Of a DNA stretch of 64,000 nt, positions 37,901 to 48,385 are shown in pieces. Within the stretch, counting starts at the first letter, position 1, and every line of letters begins with the position of its first letter. The notes under the pieces were generated by a model. It did not search any database. It was not told the origin of the DNA and saw only the letters and a program-made list of their open reading frames with translations. A program made the translations under genes and the position numbers. Source of the stretch: Lutjanus erythropterus (Eukaryota > Chordata > Actinopteri > Lutjaniformes > Lutjanidae); NCBI GenBank assembly GCA_020091685.1, contig CM034604.1, positions 527,828 through 591,827 of the forward strand. The letters run 5' to 3'.

Positions 37901-38590
37901 ACTCTTTATAAATTCAATGGTTCCCACCAAGAACAAGCACTATGGCGACTGAAGTGAGGAAAAACATCCTCGTTTCTAATTGTGACTATCCATATCATTC
38001 CCAACTGCCACCTCCAGCTCAGTCTCCTGTCTCTTCATCAGTTCCACTGCCTCCAAACCAAACAACAAAGCAGATTTTACTACCATCCTGTAAATCTTCC
38101 TCTCACTCTTGCTGGTATCCTTCTCTCAAAAATCATGCCTCTACTCTACTTTCCACCTCTACTCATTGCATTCTCACTATTCTGCTGTTTTCCCTCTCAT
38201 GCTTACACTGGATGTCTCGCTCTTGGTCACAATATCCACATGTAACCAAATAAGCAAATTTGAATGCACTCATATCAAATATGGATGCTTCACGTGGTTA
38301 TGACCATGACATGACACCTGTCATGAACATGAAAGAGTCTTTATGAATCCCTATGGCTGTTTATGTGTGATTCAGTCAATTATATCACTTTTAATGCAAA
38401 GTTGACATTGTTTGACATGTCTTTGCCATGGCAACTTGTCATGATCAAACTTAAAGAAACTGTTTAGCTTTATGTTTTAACATCACATGATATTATCATA
38501 CGTGGTGGGTTTTGGGTCATGAGACCAGATTAAGCATGTCATTAAAATTTTCTTTGTTACTATTAGGACTTGTCATAAAGATGTCATTAA
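34927..38590. other. Upstream region of the 34-kb connexin
   Basis: No coding region. Should contain its untranslated first exon; the only weak candidate ends near 37293 with a GC-type donor. The (TCAA)n tract is at 36.54 kb. Confidence 0.45.
36543..36584 (+). repeat. (TCAA)n microsatellite
   Basis: About ten TCAA units with one CCAT variant. Confidence 0.9.
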
Positions 38591-39049
38591 TTTTTTTTTT
38601 TTTTTTTAGTTTATTATACAGGAAAAGATTAAAAGTAACATAATAACAATCAGTTACAATTAATCGAGCCTGACTCAGTTAAAAACTGGTTTACAGCAGG
38701 TTCCTGTTCTGCAGCACATGAAAGACAGGAACACATCACAAAATAGTAACAGTCAACAAAAACAAACAGCAACACAAGAGGCAGGTACTTGAATGAAGTA
38801 TGCACATGTTATGGATTAAGTTAGTGGTTGCAAGTGTATCCTTTCATCAGATAGTGTTTATATGTCTGTTTAAAATGTATAACAGAGGTTATTGTTCTAA
38901 TATAATATGGTATCTCATTCCAGAGTTGGGTATATGTGTGAAAAAATGATCTCAGACCGTAGCTATTTCTGTAAGCTGGTACTGGGATAAGTGCTTGGGA
39001 GACTGATCTAGTGATGCGTTCCTGTCTTATGTTGTGTCTTGGAACCAGA

Positions 39050-39838
39050 TCAGTGAGTGTTAATGTTTTGAATCCAATGATAAAATTTCCTAGCCTGATT
39101 ATTTGTGTAGTTCTGAAAGGTCAAGGCATTAGAATGAGAAAGTGCAGTGCAGAGGGGAAATTTACCATGAATCTTATAAACTCTATTGTACAGTCTTGTT
39201 ATAGGTTCAATAGTTTCCTTTGTGGTGAAGGACCAGATTGGGAGGCAGTAAGATATTGTTGAGAGAATTACTGCATGAAGATATCTGTTAGAGACAACAT
39301 TGGTAAGATATGGTCTGATCTTGGTATATACATACAGTGTCTGGTTGAGTTTCTTTGTTAAATAATGAACATGATTTCGGTAAGTGAGATGAAACCAATG
39401 GGGGCAAGAGGGAGTATCAAAATTTGATGCTAATTCTTTAACAGACGAAACAAAATATTCATTGAAAGTGCTTGCAATTTTGTCAGATTCAGTGATAAGA
39501 GTTCCCTGTAGAGAGATTTGAATATTGTCATTCTTTTTTTTCTCATTTTCCCCAGTAATGACTTTAAGTGTCTGCCATAGTGTTTTAGGTTCAGAGGCAG
39601 CTTGAGAAATTTGTTTTTGGAAATAAGCAGCTTTAGCCTCACGTAGTTCAGTCGTACATTTATTTCTGATCTCAATAAAATGCGTTTTATTCTCCAACGT
39701 TTTTGATGATCTATACATTTTAAGAGAAAGTGTCTTCTGTTTGAGTAATTGCAAAATTTCGGAATTTACCCATGGTAATTTACTCTGCCAAGACTGTACC
39801 TTGTACGCAGTAGTACATTTTTTATGCATTGACTCCAC
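39050..39838 (-). pseudogene. LINE linker fused in frame to the ORF2 C-terminal tail (RT deleted)
   Basis: 262 residues. The first 150 (KLPWVNSEILQLLKQKT, REAKAAYFQKQISQ, FNEYFVSSVKEL) are the endonuclease-RT linker. The last 100 (YTKIRPYLTNVVSNRYLHA, LPIWSFTTKETIEPITRLYN, QARKFYHWIQN) are the post-RT tail. Roughly 1 kb of RT is missing between them, yet the junction is in frame. Confidence 0.82.
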
Positions 39839-40134
39839 TCTTTCATAGAGCTGAGACAGGATTTGTTCTGGGTTTTCTAAAGTCAGTTCATTGCTCCAAT
39901 CAATATCACTAATTTCAGCATTAAACTGAGGTAGTTTTGAGTTTGGTATTTTTGAGAATGAACGACAAGTATGGCTTCTCAGGGTTTTACAGTTTTTCTA
40001 ATGGTATAGATTAATGAGTGGTCTGATATTGCAGTATGAATTACGCCAGACAGTGCATATTTAGATAGTTGATTTGTAAAGATGAGATCAAGGACTGAAC
40101 TGCGTGTATTTCCAAATCTAGTGGGGCCTTAAAT

Positions 40135-40833
40135 TCATTGATAGAGACCAAACTTTGTTGCAACAGCTTTCAATGATTTTGATGAGCCGTCATTCAAGTC
40201 CATGTTAATGTCACCCAAAATAACAAGCTCTTTCGTTTTTACTGATTTTATGATATCAGTGAGCCGCGACAAGTAAGTACTTATATTTGCATTTGGAGGT
40301 TTATATGTGACAATAATTGTAATCACTTGTTGACATGTAAAATTTACAACCAATTGCAATGTCTCTATTTCGGTTTCAATTTTTGTTATAGAATGTGCAT
40401 ATTTCTGATTCACATAAAAGGCAACCCCACCGCCAGTTTTGTCAAGGCGGTCTTTCCGATAAAAATGGTAATTTTCTGTTGAAAGAAAAGTATCAGGAAT
40501 AGTGGGGGTTAACCATGATTCAGAAATTGCCATTATACGTGCTTTTGATTGCATGAGCCTAATCTTAATTTGATCAATTTTTGGGGTAAGACTTCGAATG
40601 TTTAGATGGCAAATTTTAAAACCTTGAATTCTGCCAAGTTGAGTGACAGTAGATGGATTTTTTCCAAGACGAAATAATCTTTTTTGCGGTTTATCTGCTT
40701 TAACTTTAACATTAACATTAGTACACGGAGCTGCAGCAGATGAGGGTGGGGGGATAGTTGAAATTGTTGGATGCTTGAAAAGGGGAAAAAGAACAGGAAC
40801 TGGAATAAAAGTCATGACATCATCCAAGGCCAC
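40135..40833 (-). pseudogene. LINE endonuclease domain, truncated ORF
   Basis: 232 residues: KICHLNIRSLTPKID, MAISESWLTPTIPD (catalytic Glu), a GGGVAFYVNQ block, VTYKPPNANIS, and VILGDINMDLND. The frame stops before the final SDH box. This domain retains the classic APE-type fold motifs. Confidence 0.88.
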
Positions 40834-41236
40834 CTCAGAAGCTCTAGTGAGTCTAGAGGAGCACTGAGGTCAGATTTTAACACCTGTGAAGCTGAGGAAG
40901 GCCTTGATGAACATACCAGTAGAGGAGACTGTAGTGGTCTCAAGACGACCTGAGCACAAGGGGGAGCTGGTGAGCCAATACCTGATTGGAATGATGATAG
41001 TGTTGCAGAGAAGAACTCAGCCAATGGTTGTTGACCGGAAGTGACCTGTGATGAGCACACCTGGTCCTCTGAGCATGCGGTAGGCAACAGTCAAACTGCA
41101 GGAGCATTTAAAACTGAGTAAAATATGTTGTCTGTTAAGATACGTGCACCAAGCCTGCTAGGATGGATACCATCCCTCAGATAAAAGGAAGAACGTTTCC
41201 AGAAGAGGTTAAATGGACAGACAGCAGTTAGCTAGT

Positions 41237-41735
41237 AAACTTGTTGCTAAACTGCTATCTGCTGGACTGTAGATAGCATTAGCTGGCTAGCGCTGTTACC
41301 CCTCAAGCTAGCTGACTAATTAGCTGAAGGGCCAAACTCAAGAGCTCAAGAAAACCACCTCGGTACTGTAATCCATATTGTCAAACTGGCCACCATCGGT
41401 CTTGGAGGTTACATTCAAAGGGAGACATCTTCCTTCCTTCTCATCTCTGTTGCAGTACCGATCCCTCAGCAGTTTTGCCCAGGCCCCACCATGCAGCAAG
41501 CAAGCTGACTCTGCCTGGACCAGGATATCTCAGTGAGCATGGCAGACCGATACAACCTCCAAGACTCACAGTGGTCAGTTTGACTGAGAATACAGTACTG
41601 AGGTGGGTTTTTTGCTTGGTTTGGCTCCTAGCAACCTGGGGTGGAGTCAGCTAATTGGGCCGCTAATTACACTAATGGTAACAGAGCTAACTAGCCAGCT
41701 GCAGTTCAGCAGATAGCAATTAGCTAATGACCACA
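41237..41735. mobile_element. Foldback element with long imperfect inverted repeats
   Basis: Arms of about 185 bp (41237-41420 and 41550-41735) pair with each other: CTATCTGCTGGACTG with its partner near 41712, GCTGGCTAGCGCTGTTACC near 41678, and GTCTTGGAGGTTAC near 41555. The centre (about 130 bp) is unpaired and has no ORF. Confidence 0.75.
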
Positions 41736-42052
41736 AACCAGTTGAAGACAGAATGTCTGGTGTTTTTAGTGTCCCTGGACCTCTGAATCCAGCCCTGGCT
41801 CCAGTCTTTTAGAGCAGATTAAAGTTCAGCACGTCGCTCATGGTTATTCCTGAGCTGACATTTCTGTAGGAGTGAAGGTTAGTCATCTATATGAGAACAG
41901 CTGATCTGGAATCAGTTATCGTCAGCTGTGTATCATGAAGACTCATTCCATTTCAACACTTTGTGCGTGACAGACAGTCATGTTGTCTGGGAGGGTGGGT
42001 GGGTCAGTCAGAGGTGGGAAGAACCTAATGGTTTTGCAATGTCAGCATGAAA

Positions 42053-42059
42053 TTATAAG
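42053..42059 (+). promoter_or_regulatory. TATA-like box upstream of the 44-kb connexin
   Basis: TTATAAG, the same core as the one upstream of the gja1 candidate exon 1. It is the nearest good TATA match to a usable donor on the plus strand. Confidence 0.3.
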
Positions 42060-42079
42060 AGGGAAGTGAAAGGGTCCAG

Positions 42080-42130
42080 CAGCAGTGACAGTACAGGGAC
42101 TGACTGAACAAGACAGTGCTCATTACTGAG
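42080..42130 (+). other. Candidate non-coding exon 1 of the 44-kb connexin
   Basis: A TTATAAG motif (42053-42059) is followed by about 70 nt without an ATG, ending at a donor (GAG then GTAGGA at 42131). Splicing to the acceptor at 44282 gives an intron of about 2.15 kb, which would contain a family B transposon. This is inference from signals and position only. Confidence 0.3.
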
Positions 42131-42394
42131 GTAGGAAAAACTCTATTGAATGAGTTGATTATATTTCACAGAATGGAAATTTGAAATTTTGATTAAGTAC
42201 AGTCTAGGATAGCAAAATGTGTTGCTATAAAATGTTCTTAATAACACTGCTGAGAAATATGTTGTAACTGCTGGTGTTGAGTGTCCAGAGATGGTCTAAA
42301 TGTGATTTCACTTCCTATCTGAAATCTGTCTAATCTACCTGCCAGCCACTGTCCTGTAATATTGATACTGATGCCAGCCAATTGCTCTTGTTCA

Positions 42395-43076
42395 AGCTTA
42401 TTGAGACTCAAGAATATTAGTCTCTGCCAAAATTTAGAGGAAAAGGCACCAAGCCATAGACATAGGCTATGACCCACATTTTAGTTGACAAAATATTCAA
42501 ACTTTTTCTGTAATTTGGTGAAGAAGCTACATAGTTTCACAGTTAAATAATGTAAGAATCACTTTACACTGTAAAAAAAAAAAAAAAAAAAAAAAATAGC
42601 TGAGACAGCTCAAAATTTCAAGATAACATACTATTTACTTTCCTTCTTTAGATAAACTTGAATCTCTGATTTAAAAAAAAAAGTAAAATGGTCACAGTGA
42701 ATTGTGAAGCTGATTTGTTATTATTTTGGTGCTTGGAAATTAAATGATTGTAACTGAAATCATAAAAGTTTTAAACATCATTCACTTTCACTTTTTTGGG
42801 TGGTTCTAAAACTCAAAGATTATCTTGACAAAAAAATAGTAGTTGGTAAGAAATTAAAATTTACATATATCATATTTGAAGTTTTATCACTTTTATCATT
42901 TTACAGTGTAGGCCTACAATGATAAATGAAAATAAAAATATGAAAATAAATAAATAAACAAATAACCATTATTAATATAATTAATATAATTCTTTGTCAA
43001 AGCCACAGGGAGCCACTGGAGAGGGGCCAAAGAGCCACATGTGGCTCTGGAGCCACAGGTTGCAGATCCCTGATAT
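42395..43076 (+). mobile_element. hAT-like element, family B copy 2 (left end lost)
   Basis: AAATTTAGAGGAAAAGGCAC and CCATAGACATAGGCTATGAC are shared with the other copies; the right end is GAGCCACAGGTTGCAGATCC. It has a 24-base A run at 42573-42596. It lies inside the inferred intron of the 44-kb connexin. Confidence 0.7.
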
Positions 43077-43539
43077 AGAATGAAATAGTACAGTGGCTAT
43101 ATGCATTGTGGGAAATATGTTTGTAATATAATATGAACCTATAATACTCTGTGCTCTGTTGTAACCATCTAACTCTGATCTGGTCCTAATTTGTTTGTAT
43201 CTCTATAGCTAACTGGAATTATTAGACAGCAACGCGTCCTTCAGAAGTACCGATGCTTGATCTGTAGGATTAAGACAACTGAATAAATCACTGTAGCTCG
43301 TCAGTCATTGGCTCTTATTGTCCACTCAGTCTAAAGGACATGATAAAGGTTTCCAATATGGTGGAGGTCTGAAGTCTCACTTCTTTGTCACTGTTCTTAA
43401 ACTTCAGAATCAGCATCAGGTCCTCTTACTGAAACAGTAACAGAGGTCATTAGTCAGTGGGTTGTAAATAACTGATGTGACTATTCCAAGAGAGATCTGC
43501 ATCTTCATGGTTGAGGTGAAGTAAGACTTTGTTTAAAGA

Positions 43540-43940
43540 GACAGTTTACCCCCACAACAAAAATACATGTTTTTCCTCTTACCTGTAGTATTTATCCATC
43601 TTGATATCTTGGGTGTGAGTTGCAGAGTTTTGGAGATATTGGTCAGAAAGACATCTGCCTTCTCCCTGATATAATAGAATGACACTTGGCACTTAGCTTA
43701 TGGTGCTCAAAGTACCAAAAAATAAATTTAAAAAATTCAAAACTGTTCTCAGGAAACATGACCAGGGGCTACAAAGCAGCATTTGTGGGTAACGAGGTAA
43801 CTTTCAGGATTAACTCTAAGTTTTCAGTACTGTGATGGTGGTTCACCTTTTATCTGGGTACACTGGCATGGTAACTTACACTGAACACCTGCTCCAGGGC
43901 AGGTTGTGTTTCAGATGAGAGATCAATATGAATGAAGCAC
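43540..43940 (+). mobile_element. Fish DNA-transposon relic
   Basis: Begins AGACAGTTTACCCCCACAAC, continues TTTTTCCTCTTACCTGTAG and GGTGTGAGTTGCAGAGTTT, which is a common terminal sequence of a teleost non-autonomous element. The right boundary is uncertain. Confidence 0.5.
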
Positions 43941-44282
43941 AGCCTGCTGACCAATCAAATCACTTTATTAAACGGCACTAAGCATCAACAAGATCTTGCA
44001 GAACTTGCTGCACATAGGAGGGGAAAGTGTTTTGTTTTGTCACTGTGCTACCTATTAATATCTATCTATTGACAGATAAAAGAGACATGGTAAATGTGGA
44101 CTGGTCATCATCTTCGTACTGTATTTCATTTTCCTGAAATTCTGCCATGTCTTATCTCAGTGTCTTTAGGTCCATGTTGAATTGTCCTGTGTGTTTGCCT
44201 GACACTGACTTGTCTTAGATGAAGTCTGGTCTGTCCTGGGCCCACTGTGTCTTCATCATCACTTCTGTCTTCTGTCTTGCAG

Positions 44283-44291
44283 GGTGTCATC
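44283..44291 (+). other. 5' leader of the coding exon, 44-kb connexin
   Basis: A pyrimidine tract and CTTGCAG end at 44282; nine untranslated bases precede the ATG. This sets the start codon 15 codons inside the longest open frame. Confidence 0.65.
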
Positions 44292-45062
44292 ATGGGGGAG
44301 TGGTCCTTCCTGTCTGCCTTGTTGGACAAGGTGCAGTCCCACTCCACTGTGGTGGGGAAGGTCTGGATGAGTGTTCTTTTCCTCTTCAGGATCTTCATCC
44401 TGGCTGCTGGTGTGGACAAAATCTGGGGAGATGAACAGGCAAACATGAACTGTAACACCAAAAGCCCTGGCTGCAAGAACGCCTGCTACGACCGCTCCTT
44501 CCCCATGTCTCACACACGCTTCTGGGTCCTCCAGATCCTCCTGGTCTCCACACCCACACTCATCTACCTGGGCCATGTCCTGCTGGTGATCCGCAGAGAA
44601 AACAAGCTGAGGAGACGTGTGGAGCAGAAACTTGGGAAGAATGGTTTGATTAAAGCTCCGAAGTACTCTGATGAACATGGAAAAGTGCAGCTCAAAGGCG
44701 CCCTGCTGGTCAGCTACATGATGCAGCTGTTCTTCAAGATCCTGCTGGAAGTGGCCTTCATCGTGGGCCAGTACTTCCTCTACGGCTTCATTTACATGCC
44801 CAGTAAGATCTCCTTCCCCGACTACCCCTGTCCTTCTCCAGTGGACTGCTTCATTAGCCGTCCCACAGAGAAAACCATCTTTATTATCTTCATGTTGGTG
44901 ATGGCCGTGCTCTCCGTGATCCTCAACATCGTGGAGATGTTCCACCTGATGGTCTCAAAGATAAGTGAGAGGAAGAGGAGGAGCAGTGGCTTATTTTCTC
45001 CAGAGACGGTCTGTCTCGACAAACCAAAGTACAACTCATCTGGGAGAGTGACACTTTGTTGA
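44292..45062 (+). CDS. Connexin, teleost Cx32-type, lacking the first cysteine of extracellular loop 2
   Basis: A 256-residue connexin. Translation should start at [13 protein letters not shown] (44292), because an acceptor (TGTCTTGCAG) ends at 44282 and the open frame before it is intronic. It has four membrane segments (about 23-41, 76-97, 135-160, 194-216), an intact loop 1 (C54, C61, C65) and [12 protein letters not shown] before TM4. In loop 2 only C180 and C186 remain; the position four residues before C180 plus one, where the first cysteine belongs, is F175 (TTC at 44814-44816; TGC would be Cys). The frame, the membrane segments and the tail are otherwise intact, so this is not an obvious pseudogene. 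The cytoplasmic tail is only about 40 residues. It is divergently oriented to the 34-kb connexin. All six cysteines are generally needed for docking in tested connexins, so function as a docking channel is uncertain; it may work as a hemichannel or use different pairing. Confidence 0.92.
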   Translation: MGEWSFLSALLDKVQSHSTVVGKVWMSVLFLFRIFILAAGVDKIWGDEQANMNCNTKSPGCKNACYDRSFPMSHTRFWVLQILLVSTPTLIYLGHVLLVIRRENKLRRRVEQKLGKNGLIKAPKYSDEHGKVQLKGALLVSYMMQLFFKILLEVAFIVGQYFLYGFIYMPSKISFPDYPCPSPVDCFISRPTEKTIFIIFMLVMAVLSVILNIVEMFHLMVSKISERKRRSSGLFSPETVCLDKPKYNSSGRVTLC

Positions 45063-45923
45063 AGGACTGTGAACAGAGATGTTCCTGAGCTTCTCACTTT
45101 TCTGAAGGTTGGCAGATATAAATCATCCAGTTTTAAATTGTTCCACTACTACATACATCTTGTGTAGCTTAAATACGTTATATATTTCACTTTTTACTTC
45201 ATGATTTTACAGTTTTTCTAAATGGCTTTGGCTCATTTTTGAAGGTTTTTTATATTCTCTAAACTATAAGTGTTTGATGGGACATCTGCAAAAGGTAGTG
45301 AATCACCCAAAACATTTCATTCATGCTTAAAAACCAAGGTATTGTGTCAGTAAATTGTTATTTTGTAATCATGTGAGCTGTACTACTCAAGATGTTACAA
45401 TGACAATCATCCCTAGAAATGTTTTAAAGATACAAATCTCTGTTTTGTTCTACTTTTTGTTGACACTGTACAATTGTCACTTTTGTCTGAATGACATTGT
45501 GTATCATACTTAACTTTTTAGATTCAGATTTCAACTGATGGAAAAGTTTAGTAGGAAAAGTTGATATTGTACAGTGCTGTAGTACACAGAAAAAGGATGT
45601 GCACATTTGTATGTATTCGGTAAATGTCATTGTGTAGCAGTGTGTTACATGTACTGTAAACTGAAAATTCACCTTTGATCTTTCAGTCATATATAGTAAA
45701 CTGAAAATTTACCACAAAATGATCTCCTTGTGATTTCTGGTTCATTACTGTCACCTGGCAGTTCACCTGTCTACAAACAGTCCATGTCAGAGACTTTTAT
45801 GGAAAATACATGTATGTGTGACAGATATCAATAACTGACTGGATCATTTTACATTTGTTGGCTTAAATGATGAAAGAATGTTTAGAGGTTGTTAAGAGTT
45901 TGACAGTTTCACTGAGAATCAAC

Positions 45924-46748
45924 CAGGGGCAGAAATAACTAATTACAAATACACAAATTATGTAATAAAGTAGTTTTTTGGGGGGATACGTGTACTTTTA
46001 TGAGCAGATTTTCAAGTCTGTACTTTTACTCATACTTAAGTATAAGTATGCATTACACTATGTGATCTACTTAGTTATATTATTACATATTATACAGTAT
46101 TATATATTATATTTACAGTCATAGTTGAGCACTAAGTACAATTTGAATTAATATCCAAACCTTTTGTCTGCATTTTAGTAGCCAATCAGGTGATCTGATC
46201 ACAAACAGGCCAAAAACATTGACATACAGTTGAAAAGGAAAACAAAACGCTGCAGCAACACACAGTTGGAGTAAGGATGTCATTGATTAATCAGTAATCG
46301 ATTAATTTCCATTAAGAATTTAACCAATTGAAAATGTATTTATGGATATTTATATTTTGACAATGTTTTGTCTGGCAGAGCAATTTGTTGGAAAATTAAA
46401 CTTGGACTTAAAATGAGGACAAAATTACAAAAAGAAAAAGAAAAAAAACCAAAATTTGTGTCATATAAATGATTAATAATTAATCAGTATTATTTATATA
46501 TATTATATATTAATCAGTAGTATTTTCAACTATTGGTTTAGGAAAATGCACAAAATTTGCAACCCTACTTTGGAAACATGACTTTCATATCAGTGGTCAA
46601 AAGTAACTAATACTCTGAGACAAATACTCTGTACTTTCACTTAAGTATATTTCTAACACCAGTACTGTTACATGTAATTGAGTAATATTTTAGCAGTGTA
46701 ACAGGACTTGTACTTGAGTACAGATTTTCAGAACTCTTTCCACCACTG
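45924..46748 (+). mobile_element. hAT-like element, family A copy with target duplication
   Basis: Begins CAGGGGCAGAAATAACT and ends TTTCCACCACTG. AATCAAC flanks it on both sides, fitting the 8-bp target duplication of hAT elements. It lies downstream of the 44-kb connexin. Confidence 0.8.
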
Positions 46749-47682
46749 AATCAACTCATCAGTTTTGATCAGCAAGGTCTTGTTCAAGCAGTTATTTTAC
46801 AGATTGTAGACAATCACACTCTGCACATGTGCCAGAACACATGCAATTTGTTTGAATAAATTAGAAATTTCAATGTGTTTGGAACAATGAACAATTTGTC
46901 CAGAGATTCTTTATTGTTTTGGAAAAAAACAGAAAAAAATCTAACTCAAAAACTGAGCCAAAGTAAAAGAGAAAAACTAAACTAATAAAATGTGTGGTCA
47001 GGAAAGATTGGGTTCAACTCTGCCAACAGATTGCATAGAAGTGGTCAATGTAAATGGGTCATTATCTGATCCAAGAACTGCTGAATGTGGAGTTGTCCCT
47101 GTGTGAAACTTGGACAAAAAAGCAGAGGAATCTGTAAATACCAGTAAAAGTGTTAAATATTTCAATTGTGAAATGGGTCAGAATCCATCTGAGGGCTGCT
47201 ATGAAACATCAACACAGCCTGGCTTTCTTTGTATGAGCTGACTTGATAAAACCTAAAACATCAGTCAGAGATGGCACAGACAGCCACATTCTTACAGGTC
47301 ATCTCTATGTCATATGGCTGAAACTCTGGTAATAAAAGTTGAGAACAGTTAAGAAGGGGCTCAGTCCTATTTCTTTCTTATTATTTTCATAAGCTCTGTG
47401 TCACACACTTGTTTTACAGGGAGAACAGCAAAGATCACATTGTTTCATTTGAAGAGTTTCATGGATTAAAACATGTCTTTACTCTGCAGCAGTACAGTGG
47501 GATATTCTTCCTTCAAGCCTTGAACTGATTTTTAACAATAAAATGAATCAATCAAGAAGGCTTCAGCTTTATACCTTTATCTTTACAATAAATGAGGAAA
47601 TAATGAAGAGCAGTGGTTCTCAAAGTGGGCTCCAAGGACCGTGTTTCTCTTGAGATTCACTCATTCAAATTATCATGATATA
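46749..47682. other. Gene-free stretch
   Basis: Nothing recognised. AATAAA near 47540 on the plus strand is far from the 44-kb connexin and probably unrelated. Confidence 0.5.
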
Positions 47683-48385
47683 CAGTATCTCACAAAAGTG
47701 AGTACACCCCTCACATTTCTGCAAATATTTAATTAGATCTTTTCATGGGACAACACTGAAGAAATGACACTTTGATACAATGTAAAGTAGTCAGTGTACA
47801 GCTTGTATAACAGTGTAAATTTACTGTTTACACGGATTCCAATATGATAATGACCCCCAGCACACCTCCAAGACGACCACTGCCTTGCTAAAGAAGCTGA
47901 GGGTAAAGGTGATGGACTGGCCAAGCATGTTTCCAGACCTAAACCCTATTGAGCACCTGTGGGGCATCCTCAAATGGAAGGTGGAGGAGTGCAAGGTCTC
48001 TAACATCTACCAGCTCTGTGATGTCATCATGGAGGAGTGGAAGAGGATTCCAGTGGCAACCTGTGAAGCTCTGGTGAACTCCATGCCCATGAGGATTAAG
48101 GCAGTGCTGGAAAATAATGGTGGCCACACAAAATATTGACACTTTGGGCCAAATTTGGACATTTTCACCTAGGGGTGTACTCACTTTTGTTGCCAGCGGT
48201 TTGGACATTAATGGCTGTGTGTTGAGTTATTTTGAGGGGACAGTAAATTTACACTGTTATACAAGCTGTACACTGACTACTTTACATTGTATCAAAGTGT
48301 AATTTCTTCAGTGTTGTCCCATGAAAAGATATAATTAAATATTTGCAAAAATGTGAGGGGGTGTACTCACTTTTGTGAGATACTG
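47683..48385 (+). mobile_element. Internally deleted copy of the same Tc1 family
   Basis: A 703-bp element with the same CAGTATCTC end, flanked by TA (47681-47682, 48386-48387). The left terminal repeat is kept for about 140 bp, then the sequence jumps to the 3' third of the transposase. From there it is open: YDNDPQHTSK, then [19 protein letters not shown] (second Asp and final acidic residue) through to GGHTKY and stop. The DNA-binding domain and first Asp are gone. It is inserted opposite in orientation to the 5.9-kb copy and could only move using another copy's transposase. Confidence 0.95.

Larger units (their letters stand above)
38591..41200 (-). mobile_element. Poly(A)-tailed LINE of the L2/CR1 group, RT core missing
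   Basis: The minus strand holds an ORF1 end (FYLRDGIHPSRLGARIL near 41150), endonuclease (40135-40833), a linker, and a C-terminal tail (up to 39050), then a 3' end with a 17-base A tail (38591-38607). The RT catalytic boxes are absent: the linker ends at ASNFDTPS and the next residues, HWFHLTYRN, already belong to the region after the RT. No target duplication was identified. Confidence 0.85.

Noticed and set aside
44259-44945. 228-residue minus-strand open frame over the 44-kb connexin
   Set aside because: Antisense shadow of the connexin: His/Glu/Asp-rich, no domain, caused by codon bias of the real gene.
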